A stretch of 64,000 nucleotides of DNA from the NCBI GenBank assembly GCA_020912385.1, contig CP087217.1:1240001-1304000 (forward strand), in the 5' to 3' direction. The position numbers were made by a program, and so were the translations under genes. The notes under the pieces were generated by a model, which ran no database searches, was not told the DNA's origin, and worked only from the letters and a program-made list of their open reading frames with translations. Source of the DNA: Neofusicoccum parvum (taxonomy: Eukaryota > Ascomycota > Dothideomycetes > Botryosphaeriales > Botryosphaeriaceae). Positions 22,711 through 33,200 of this stretch are shown one piece after another. Each line of letters begins with the position of its first letter. Position 1 is the first letter of the stretch.

Positions 22711-24350
22711 TCAAGCCTTTCCGTCCGAGAACTGGACGACAGCCCACTTGCCGCTCCATGCCCACTTGCGGCATCCACTATCACCACCACCTCCCTCGGT
22801 CTGCCTCAACTCCTCATCCTTACCTTGAGGCAATCCGACCACTACATCAGCCTTGCACGTTCTCAGCGCAAGGACGCGGACGTCAGACTTGGGACCGAGA
22901 GGGCCAATAGCCTCGGTGAAGGGTGTGGTAGGATCCCAATTGGCCTGGTATGTACATCAGTATCAGAAGCCGTGTAGTTGGGGATGGTACGTACATCGCC
23001 AGTCAGCTTCCTGTAGTTGAGATCGCCCTTGAAGATGACGAGTTCGCTCTCTTTCAAGTCCTCGTAGAGACTCGGGGCCGTCTTCGGTAGGCGCCAGTAG
23101 CTGCCACCCTCGGTCCAGAAGCGGTTGGGGCGAATGGTGAGCTGGCCTTCTACATGGAAGCCGCTCCACCTCTGGAATAGGAAAGACAGCTCTTCAGCCT
23201 CCTTCTCAGACAAGGGTTGAGGGGTGCGTCCGGCGTGCTTGTCATCGTCCGTCTGGGTGCTGTAGAAAGCCTGGGGGCTGGCCAAGGCGTTGAGAAGTGC
23301 GCCGAAGTCCTGGGGTAGCACGTCGGACACGAACCAGGGGATCGACTTAGGGTGGAGGACGACATTGGTGGCCAGGCCGGCAGAGAGGAGGTATCCCGCC
23401 AATATGAGATCAACGAAAAGCTCGAAGCCGGCGTTGTCCAGGACAATGTCCACCCTGCGCTCCTTTTTTCCCGCCTTCTTGGCGTCAAGAAGAACATTAT
23501 AGGCAGCTGCAAGATCATTGACGACGATGTTCTTCTCCGACGCCTTGCGTGCCTCTGAGCCCTGAAGCTTCTGGATGTCTTCGTAGGTTAGGCTGGTCAG
23601 GAGCGAGAGATCTGTCGCGTTGCCCCAGAGGCAGATCTCGCACATCTCCATGAAGAGAATCTTGTCTGCCCCCTCCTTCTCCTCCAGCGACTGTGTCTTC
23701 CCCGACTCGAGCTGGGTGACGAGATCCTTGTACCGGGCGGCGAGTTCCAGGACGGCAGGACGCGATGAGCGGAAGGTGTCCATCTTCTGGCGAGCGAAGA
23801 CGTCGTAGGCTTTCCATTTCTGGGAGAGGCTGAAGGCAGTGTTGATGCGCCTATCTGTGTAGGTCAACAACAACGCTTCAGACACGCTTGGCGGGGTGCA
23901 GAATTACCTGTAGAGGTAGCATTCGGAGTACAGCCAGGGCACGTTGAACCAGTTCGGGGTGCCCAGAGCCTCCAATTCCTTGTTGTACCCGGCTATGTCG
24001 GACTCGCCATCCTCGGGAAGGGGGGTCATTTTGCGGTCATGCTGCAACTCGTACTTGAGCTTGGCCAGGCTCTCGACGATCTGCTTTCCCTCGTTCGCGG
24101 TGTCCGGGTCGGTCGCGGCGAGCGCGGCGCGGTGCACATCGTCAATGCCTCCGGTCTGCGTCGGTCAGCATCGGGCGACGGTGAGGTGAGCGAGCGCGGA
24201 CTGACGATGATGACCGGCCATCGATCCTTTGCAGAGATGTAGGCAAAGGACGTCTGGTCGTTGGTGGTGTACGGCGCTGGGTGGGCGTGTCAGCATTGGC
24301 GGCAAGAGCATAGCGGGGCATCGCCTACGCGTCTTGGTGTCGTGCTCCAT
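22711..24350 (-). CDS. DUF89/ARMT1-type metal-dependent phosphatase
   Basis: Five exons on the minus strand: 24329-24350, 24206-24276, 23908-24155, 22995-23850 and 22711-22944. The introns are 50-57 nt; intron 2 has a GTCAGT donor. The joined frame is 476 residues, the usual length for this family. It reads MEHDTKTPPYTTNDQTSFA, DRWPVII-TGGIDDVHR, ECYLYRRI, then the metal-binding DNAGFEL near residue 250, FKGDLNYRKLTGD near 390, and across the last intron ANWDPTTPF, LRTCKADVVVGL and a WSGKWAVVQFSDG ending. Members (yeast Ymr027w, human ARMT1) dephosphorylate damaged sugar phosphates such as fructose-1-phosphate; a methyltransferase activity has also been proposed. All expected motifs are present. 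Its 5' end lies only about 180 bp from the RIPed block. Confidence 0.93.
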
Positions 24351-24530
24351 GATGGGGACCGTGGTGGCGGATGTTTGGGCGAAGATTCCACATGGCGGGG
24401 CAGTTGCGACCGAGCCCGAGCCTGCCCCTCGATGACGTCGGCGGATCTATATCCCGATGCGGCATCCCATCCGGACGTCAATCCTCCCGCCGTGCGGTTA
24501 CTACAAATCTTCGTCCAATAAGTTTAATAT
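24351..24530. other. Boundary between gene arm and AT-rich retroelement block
   Basis: GC-normal to about 24500, then the composition changes within a few tens of bases to TA-rich sequence. It must contain the promoter of the ARMT1-type gene. Confidence 0.6.
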
Positions 24531-24980
24531 ATTAATAAAAGATTAAGCTTTTATATATCTCTCTAGTCTCTTTCTTTAGATAGGCTAAGCTAGTAAATAG
24601 TTATAAATATAGTCTATTTTACTTCTTTCTTAGTAGCTACCTACTTAATATATAGAAACTACTATAGAGAACCTAACTCTATATAGTAATAAAGAAGTAG
24701 TAGAAAAAGAGATAGATAGAATAAATTAAATAAGAGAAAATACTAGTAGTTTAAAATTTATTCTAAAATCTAAAGATTAGATAACTATATAGTAGTCTTT
24801 TAAGACTATAGAGTATACTTCTTATCCTACTAAGAATAGAATATATTAGACTAGAGGACTATCTTTCTAGATATAAAATATTAGACTATTTAAGCTTTAT
24901 ATATCTATATAGCTAATATAAATAAACTTTAAAGTATATTCTCTTATTCTATCTTTACTTCTAAGTAGATAGAGTCTAGA
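24531..24980 (+). mobile_element. RIPed LINE 3' segment, left half
   Basis: Very TA-rich. Matches the better preserved segment at about 49560-49920 base by base, except for C-to-T and G-to-A changes, and so belongs to the 3' end of a non-LTR element on the plus strand. It is cut at CTAGA by the gypsy element that starts at 24981 and resumes at 38332. Confidence 0.7.
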
Positions 24981-25275
24981 TATTATAACTTAAGAAGAAT
25001 AAGTTAGATTCTTAAAATTAACTAAAGTTTCTAAGCTAGAGAAAAGAAAGAGAAAAGAAAAAGAATAGAGAAAGAAGAAGAGAACTTATATATCTAGCCT
25101 AGATACTAGTTAGAAGTTAAATAGCCGGTCCTAGACTTCTCTTTTCTATATATTCCTGCTAAGTATTTACTCTTAGTAAACCCCGTATCTTAGATATATT
25201 ATCTTAGATAAGTGCTTTAGCCTAATTAGGCTTAGTTTCCTAGAGAATAAGATATTAACGGTCTAAATCGTTATA
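24981..25275 (-). repeat. LTR of the RIPed gypsy element (3' copy)
   Basis: 295 bp, starting TATTATAAC and ending CGTTATA on the plus strand; the original TG/CA ends have been converted to TA. Aligns over its whole length with 38037-38331. The two copies differ mainly by transitions. Confidence 0.85.
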
Positions 25276-28200
25276 TTATCCCCCCTCTTAAGCGAGAGCT
25301 TCTAGTAATAACCTTACTTAATAGCTTTATCGTTTTCTTAAATCTACCGTTTAAGTTCCTTTAGTAGACCGGGCTTCGCTAGGTAGGAGTCGTAAAATTC
25401 CTTGAGTTTTTAAGCCGCGTGGTTGAAGTTGTCTACTAGATACTATTAAGGATCGGGTGGCTAGTCTACCTACTAGACCCTATATTAGAGTCTCTTCTCC
25501 TTGCTAGTATAACGGGAGTCGAGAATAGACTCTACTATGTATTTATCTTTATTATCTACCTATACCGCGGGCTACGGCTCCGGTATCTAGTCTAGAAGGG
25601 GGTTACTATCGTCTCTTATAAGCTTACTTAGATGGAATATGTTGCCGCGGTTAATGCCTAGGGGTAGTTAAAGGCGGTAAGCGGTTCCTACTTTCTTAAT
25701 AATAGGATACGGCCTAATCCGCGTTTATCCTAGCTTCCTTAAGGGCCGGTCTAAATCTATATTCTTAGTAGAGATAAATACCTTATCTCCTACCTTGTAG
25801 GATATATCCTTCCTATAATAGTTAGCGAACTCTACTTACTTCTTCTAGGACTGCTATAGGTGGAATTTCGTAAATTCCTAGACCTTTTATATCTTATCTA
25901 CTATCTTATTAGCTCTTTCCCTGCTCTAGGTAGCCGTAGCGGTGGGCGCTGGAGGGGTGAGCGTCTAGTTAAAGGATAGGCGGGGCTTATATCCGTAGAC
26001 TATAAAGAAGGGGCTTACGGTAGAGGAGGTAGAGACGTTTCTATTAGTAGTATATTCTATAGAGGTAAGCTAGTCTACCTAGTCATCCTAATAATAGCTA
26101 ACGTAGTAATAGAGGTAGATTTCTATTTCTTTATTAGCGTTTTCTATTTGCCCGTCTGTCTCTGGATGGTAGGCTGTTAAAAGGCGGTGGTTAATCTTTA
26201 GGAGCTTATAGAGGCCTTACTAGAATTCGCTAATAAACTAGGGCCCTTAATCTAAGATAATAGTATCCGGTAGGCTATAATACTTCTAGATATTGTCTTT
26301 AAAGAGCTGCGCTATTTGACTCGTAGTGGTGGTATCGTGGTAGGGGATGAAGTGCCGTATTTTTAAGAACTAGTCTACCACTACTAGGACGGCGGTAAAT
26401 CCTTTATAGTTTAGTAACTTGGTGATAAAGTTATAGGATAGGTGCTTCTAGGGCTGGTCCCCGATAGGGAGCGGCTTAAGTAGGCCGTTGTAGGATTCCA
26501 TTTTATATTTAGCCCTCTTATAGGAGTGGTAGTTCTATACGTACCACTTTACTGCCTTTTTTATACTATTCTAGTAGTACCTCTTCTTTAAGAGCTTCTA
26601 GGTGCGCTGGATACTCGAGTATCTAGTGGCGGGGGGGCGGTAAGCAGCCTAGATAAGCCTTAGCCTAAGGCGGTCGTTCTAGGGTACTATAAGGCGGTTC
26701 TCTTAGAAGATAAGTAGACCGTTGTAGACTAAGTATTTAGGGTACTTACTAATATCCTAGCGGATAGCCGTTAAGGCGTTGTCCGCCCGGTTAGCGGTCT
26801 GTAGCTCTATAGGGAGGTCTAGGTCTTCGAGTAGCTTAAGGGGAGCGAGGGTAAAGCTTCCTAGAAGGAGAGCTATACGGTTTATAGAGGTAAAGCGAGA
26901 GTTAGATTCGTTAACTAGTAGGTCCTATTTCTAATAGGAGAGAGTATTAGCCCTCTCGTTCTTCTTTCCTATAATAGAGATAATCTTAAAGTCGTACTCT
27001 ATAAGTTCCTCCGCCTATTAGATCTAGCGGCGCGAGAGTTACTTATTAGTTATAAACGTTTTTAGGGTCTCGTAATTAGTGAACATCTAGATCGGCTCCT
27101 AGGTACTCCGGTACTTAGGACTCCATTCCTAAAAGGCTTAAATAATAGCTAGGAGTTCCTTATCGTAGATTATATAATTATATTCCGTATCTAAGAGCTT
27201 CTTAGAGAAGTAGGCTACTAGATAAAGCTTCTCTTTCTTATCCTTCTACGAAAGGACTCCTCTACTAACGTAGTTAGAAGAGTTAACTTCGAGGAAGATA
27301 GGCTTTACTAGGTTAAAATATTAAAGTACTAGGTCTAAGCGGACGGCGTCCTTTAGTGCTTAGAAGGTAGCCTTATACTTCTATATCTAGGCCTAGGCTA
27401 CCTTATTCTTAGTTAGGTCGGTGAGTAGTTTTATAATCCTTGAATAGTTCTTAATAAACCGGCGGTAGTAGTTATAGAGGCCTAGGAAGAAGCGTACTCC
27501 TTAGAGAGAAATTAGGGCTTTCTATTCTAGGATAGCTATAACCTTCTAGGGGTCTATCCGGATTCTATCTCGTCTAATAATAAGACTAAGGAAGTGAGTC
27601 TCTATAATTTTAAATTTATACTTCTTAATATCTGCTTAAAGGCCTGCTTCCTAAAGTTTCTTAAGAATAAGATATACTTATTCTCTATACTTCTTTCTTG
27701 TCTTACTATAAACTAAGATATCGTCTATAAACACTAAATAGAAATTATCTAACCCGTCTATTATAATCTCGTTTATATACTACTAGAAGGTGGCTGGCCT
27801 ATTATATAACCTGAAGGGTAGGATATTATAACGGTACGACCCGTAGTGTATCTAGAAGGTAGTAAGGTCCTTCGAGTCCTTATATATCTAAATCCGGTGG
27901 AAGGCTTGTCTAACGTTAATCTTAGAGAAGTAGTATACTCTAGTTAGCTAGGCTAGCGTCTCGTTAATTAGGGGAAGTAGGTATCTATTTTTCTTAGTAG
28001 TAGTATTAAGACGACGGTAGTCTACGTAGAAGTAGAATCCTCTATTAGCCTTTCTCGCTATAAGGATAGGGGAGCTAAACGGAGCTCTACTCGCTTTAAT
28101 AAACTCTTTTTTTAAGTTCTCCTTAATATAGTCCTTTACAGCCGCGAGTTCGTCCGTAGATATCCGGTATAATAGTAGCGTACGTAATTCTAGGTCCTAG

Positions 28201-28889
28201 TTAAGCTCTATCCTATAGTTATAAGGTCTTAAGGGGGGAAGCTTATCTAACCTCTACTTAGAGAAGTTCTCTACTAGGTCTTATAGCTATTTAGATAGCT
28301 AAAGGGTGAGTTCTCTTAACTCCTTAGGTAACTATTATTAGAAGGCGTTGATTCTTACCTACTCCTCCTCCTCTAGTAACTCCTAGAGACGGAGATGGTA
28401 TACTTTAGTACCTTATTACTTTAGTAAACGCAGAAATCCTTCCGTAGTTATAAGCTATATATCCCTCTTTTATACTTTCTTTTAAGATAGGAGAGGCTTC
28501 TTTTCTACGTCCTTAGTTAGTTCCTTATTTATTTCTTTAAGGGACTCCCTTATATCGGCCTAGAAGGAGTGTCTAGTAAGGATTCTCTAGGGCCTCTATA
28601 GTTCTACCTTAGGAGGTATTATTAGATTAAGCTTTCTTAGCTCCGCTATAGTAGGCCTACTAGGATGCGTGTAAAAGTCCAGCTTAAACGTGACTAAGTT
28701 GCTATTTACGTCTAGTAACGTACCGTAGGCCTGTAACTAGCTCTTTCCTAATAGTATATCGTGGTTCTTAAGGTCTATAATAAGGAGGGGAGAGGTGGCT
28801 TCCTAGTAATCCTTAACCTAGAAGTATAGGTAGATCTTATAGGTAATAGGCTTTCCGCTTCGCCCGTCCGTAACGGTGTAAGGGATCGG

Positions 28890-29335
28890 TGTAACGGAGT
28901 GCCTTCTACTACACGACTTCGGAGTCGTCGGGTAGGAGTTGGGTAACCGAAGGGTTTACCTTGAGGACAAGAGTGGGTAAGGATAAGCGAGAAGAGAAGT
29001 GGGATGTTCACGTGCGGACTGGAATGCACGCGATAAGACTCGTTACCAGCAATGAGTGAGATTGCTACTTTGAGTTGACCACAAAGGGTCAAGTATCTAG
29101 CTAAGTGAGTGTGCTTATATACTGTAGGAAAGCTATGACAATCTGGATGTCCCTCATGGATATGAGGGTTGGATGGCCCTCATGGATTTGAGGGTTGGAT
29201 CTGTTCTGATCCAATGTGGGTCCTTGTGGAGCCGCACGTGGTGTAGCACGTGATGTCTTCCTTGGCGTTTGTTCTTGCGCCCGTTGTCCGCGCTTCCCGT
29301 CTTCCCTCATCTTAGTCGGACTGGGGTTCGTAACA
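28890..29335 (-). repeat. Chromovirus LTR (3' copy)
   Basis: 446 bp, reading as identical to 35644-36089 and, in reverse complement, to 48823-49268. Contains a TATA-like TATATAAG on the minus strand (29114-29121), two CACGTG E-box palindromes near 29236 and 29248, and two tandem 27-bp units (29151-29203), each able to fold as CCCTCA...TGAGGG. Confidence 0.95.
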
Positions 29336-29352
29336 CTACCTCCCCCCTTAAG
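29336..29352 (-). other. Polypurine tract of the chromovirus
   Basis: On the minus strand the sequence AAGGGGGGAGGTAG lies directly before the 3' LTR. This is the expected primer site for plus-strand DNA synthesis. Confidence 0.75.
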
Positions 29353-29439
29353 GATCGTCGGCCCGACGATTTCCCCGTGGGATTATATCTTTCTGTCCGT
29401 GGGTTTCTTCCTTCCTCTTACTCCCTATGTTCCTTCGCC

Positions 29440-30213
29440 ATGTCCAAGCGTAAGCGTATTGACCAGAAGGCTGAGCGAGAGTCTTTAGCTGCGAAGATCG
29501 ATCTTTTTGGTGAAGTAATGCCGGTTCCCTGTAGTGCTTGCCTCCTCGCGAATGCGAAGCGTAAGGCAGGTACGCCCGAGGTTGTTTGCCGGATGGATCT
29601 TGGTTATGACCGTTGTGGCGAGTGTGCTCGTAGGGGTTTAACCGCCTGTGATGGGAGCGGTTTGGAGGATTCGGACTGTTTGTTTCTCTCCTCTTTTTGG
29701 TTGGCCTTTTTATTGACTTCCCTAGTTTCCCGATTGAAGCGCGCCATCGACAAGGCTGAGGCCGAGGAGCAGATGGTTCTCGACCTGCTTCAGAGGAATA
29801 TGAGTCGATTACAGCGTGTACGGAAACAACGGGAATTACTAAAGCGGCGTGGTAGCTTGATGATTTCCAAGAAGGCTCAGACCGTCGAGGAGTTAGAAGA
29901 GTTGGCTCGGTTAGAGGACGCTGCGGAGGCTGGGGATGTTATTGACCCTGAGGGCGCTGAGGAGGGGCGATCGCCAAAGCGTTTACGTGGCGCGTCCTCA
30001 GCTGATACCGTTGCGGGTCCGTCCCGGTCCGTTGGGTCTCCTGGGGCTGGTTCTGGTGCTGTGCCGCCCGAGGGTTCCGAGCTGGTTGATCAGGCGCGGC
30101 AGTCTCCGCTTCCTGAGTATAGTCCCGCCTTTTTCGAGGGTTACGTTCCCTTCGAGTATTCTGAGACGGCGGCAGTGGGCGTTCTGGGTTTCGACGGTGG
30201 AACTCATCAATGA
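29440..30213 (+). CDS. Antisense accessory ORF, six-cysteine coiled-coil protein
   Basis: Plus-strand frame inside the minus-strand chromovirus. It starts with ATG at 29440, 104 bp inside the 3' LTR boundary, and stops at 30213, overlapping the last 275 bp of pol. Unspliced it is 257 residues. A 48-nt GT-AG segment (29678-29725; branch-like TTGAC) could be removed in frame to give 241 residues and would delete an odd hydrophobic insert. The N-terminus has nuclear-type basic residues (MSKRKRIDQKAERE), then C-x2-C-x15-C-x8-C-x2-C-x7-C, like Zn2Cys6 with a longer first loop. A coiled coil follows (RLKRAIDKAEAEEQMVLDLL, RLQRVRKQRELLKRR), then an acidic and Pro/Ser-rich tail. I recall similar hypothetical proteins in other fungal genomes. 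Function unknown; a regulator is a guess. Confidence 0.65.
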   Translation: MSKRKRIDQKAERESLAAKIDLFGEVMPVPCSACLLANAKRKAGTPEVVCRMDLGYDRCGECARRGLTACDGSGLEDSDCLFLSSFWLAFLLTSLVSRLKRAIDKAEAEEQMVLDLLQRNMSRLQRVRKQRELLKRRGSLMISKKAQTVEELEELARLEDAAEAGDVIDPEGAEEGRSPKRLRGASSADTVAGPSRSVGSPGAGSGAVPPEGSELVDQARQSPLPEYSPAFFEGYVPFEYSETAAVGVLGFDGGTHQ

Positions 30214-33200
30214 GTTCCCTGCATCCGTCGCAGTTTTCTGGTGGTTCCCAGGTATTGTCCCAATCTCCTTCCCACTGGAGGAGGTATCTGAACTGACCGT
30301 TGATGTAGCCACTGTCGAGTACCTTTTCCACGACCCAGTCTTGGTTTTCGTCGGCGTCGGGATTCTCTGGTCTCATTTCTTCTGTTTGGCGCAACGGGGT
30401 GGCGTTGGCTGGTGCGGGTTCGAGTAGTGCTACATGGAAGACTGGGTGTATCCGCATTGTTTTTGGCAATTTAAGGCGGAAGTTTAATTTTCCTAGTTTC
30501 TCTGCGATCTCGAATGGCCCGATTTTCTTGAAATCCAGCTTGTTGTTTGGTCGTTTGGTCTTGATGTTTTTCCTGAGGAGGTAGACCTTATCCCCCTTCT
30601 TAAGCTTTGGTGCCTCCTGGTGCCGTCTGTCGTAGTACCTTGACATGAGGTATCTGTTGAATTCGAGGTCGAGCTGGAGTTGCTGATGGAGCGCTTTTAG
30701 TTGGTCGGCTTTAAGGATTCCTTTCTGGGCGAGGCTTTGGCTCGGGATTGGCTCTTGGTAGGCGGTTGGTTCGAATCCGTAGTTGGCGTAGAACGGAGAC
30801 TCCTGTATGGCTGATGCCTTTGCGCTGTTGTACGCGAACTGAGCCAGTGGGAGTAGTTCAACCCAATTGTCTTGGCTGTAGTTCAGGTAGCAGCGGAGGT
30901 ATTGCTCTAGAGTCTGATTCGTTCGTTCCGTCTGGCCGTCTGTTTGCGGGTGTGCCGTTGTTGAGAGCTTGTGTTTGCTTCCGAGTTGCCGTGTGAGGGT
31001 TTGCCAGAAGTGAGAGGTGAACAGGCGATCCCTATCCGATACCAGCTCGTCTGGTAGCCCGTGATTGCCGAGGATTGTCCTGAGGAATGTATATGCCAAT
31101 TCCTCTGCGTTTGCCGATTTGAGGTAGGGTAGGTAGTAGGCGTACTTCGTGAGTCTGTCTACTATCACGAGGATGGAGTCGTATTTGATCTTCGTAAGCG
31201 GTTCTTCTGACCAGGGTAGATCCGTAATGAAGTCGAGGGTTATCGACTGCCATGGCCTTTCTGGCGCCGCTAGGGGCTGGAGGTTTCCATATGGGGCGTG
31301 TCTCGAGGCCTTGCTACGTAAGCATAGGTCGCACTGTGAGATTACTGCCTTGACGGTTCTTCTCAGTCCTGGGAAGTAGAAGTTTCTCGTGATTCGCTCG
31401 ATCGTTTTTTCGATGCCTTGGTGTCCGTGTGCTGGAGCTTCGTGGAGGTCCTTGACGAGTGTTTCACGGAGTTTAGTAGGTACGTAGACCAGTCCTAGGA
31501 ATAGGAGGGTTCCTTCTTCGTCCCTAGTAATCCGAGGGTCGTCTTCCTGTTTTCCAAGTTCTTCTGCACCGGTATCTCCTTCGTAGGCTTCTCGAATTTG
31601 TTGTGTCCAGGCATTGCCTTCTCGGCGTATTGCTGGCGCTAGGGCCCTTATAGGGGTGAGCGTACCGTCTGCCGCTTCTTCCAATACCGCGGGTTGATGC
31701 CCGGGTTTTCCTGTACTATGGTCTGCCCTTCTGCTTAGCGCGTCTGCGCGAGCATTCTCTGATCCCTTTCTGTAGGTAATCTTCATGTCGTAGGATGCTA
31801 GCTCTTCTGCCCATCTCACCTGTCTCCTTGTGAGTTCCTTGGTGGTGGTGAAGTAAGAAAGGTTCTTGTGGTCGCAATAGACCATGACCTGGTGCGTAGC
31901 TCCTTCTAGATAGTGTCTCCATTCCTTGAACGCGGTAACGATGGCTAGGAGTTCCTTATCGTGGACGTCGTAATTGAGCTCTGGGGGCGTCATTTTCCGA
32001 GAGTAGTACGCGATCGGGTGGAGGCGACCTTGTTTGTCTGGTTGACTAATACAGGCGCCAATGGCGTAATCCGATGCGTCAGTTTCAAGGGTAATGGGTA
32101 GGTCTGGGTTATAGATGCCCAAGATAGGCGCCTCGCAGAACATTCTCTTAAGCGAGTCGAACGCCTCTTGCTGTACTTGTTCCCATTTAAACCCATGTTC
32201 CTTTCGGGTGAGCCTGGTTAAGGGTTCCGTCACCTTGGAGTAGTTCATGATGAACTTACGGTAAAAGTTAGTAAATCCAAGGAAGGACTGCACTTCTTTA
32301 ACCGTCTTAGGTACGGGCCAATCCCTTATTGCGTCGAGTTTGGTTTCGTCCATGCCAATATGTCCAGGGGTGATGATAAACCCTAGGAACTCTGTCCGTT
32401 GTGTGTACCATTCGCATTTTTCTGGCGCGATTTGGAGATCCTTTTCCTGTAGTGCCTTTAGGACTTGATGGATATGCTTGGTATGTTCTTCAAGCGTGTC
32501 TGAGTAGATGATGATGTCGTCCAGGTAAGCCGTACAAAATACATCCAAATACGGACGTAGGGTATCGTTGACTAGGCTCTGGAATGTGCCTGGGGCGTTG
32601 GTAAGCCCAAAAGGCATGACGGTATACTCGAAGTGTCCTAGGCGTGTTCTAAACGCGGTTTTCCATTCTTCTCCTTCCTTCATGCGGACTAGGTAGTATC
32701 CTTCACGGAGGTCGAACTTCGTAAAGTATTTTGCCGTCCTGAACTTGTCCTGTAGTTCGTCTATCCTTGGGAGTGGATACCGGTTCTTCACCGTGATGTC
32801 GTTTAGCTGCCGGTAGTCGACGCAGAGTCGTAGCTTGCCGTTTTTCTTCGGGACGAATAGAATAGGGTATCCTGCCGGTGATGATGACGGGCGGATGTAT
32901 CCTCTTTCTAAATTCTTGTCGATGTATTCCCTTAAAGCCTCGAGCTCCTTTCCTGATAGGGAGTAGATTGGCTTGAACGCTGGCTGCGTTCCTGGGATAA
33001 GGGGTATCTCGTGGTCCCATGGCTTATGCTCTGGTAGCTGTCCTTTGCCTCGTTCTTGGAAGATCCTTGGATATTTCCAGAATTCCTGAGGTACCGTTTC
33101 TAGCTCTGGTATCGGTGCTGATTCTTTCTTAGTAGGCCTTATAAATCCGTCCTGGTCGCCGTGCCTGACTGCCGAAATGCCTTTCCCTAGGGAGCCTGCC

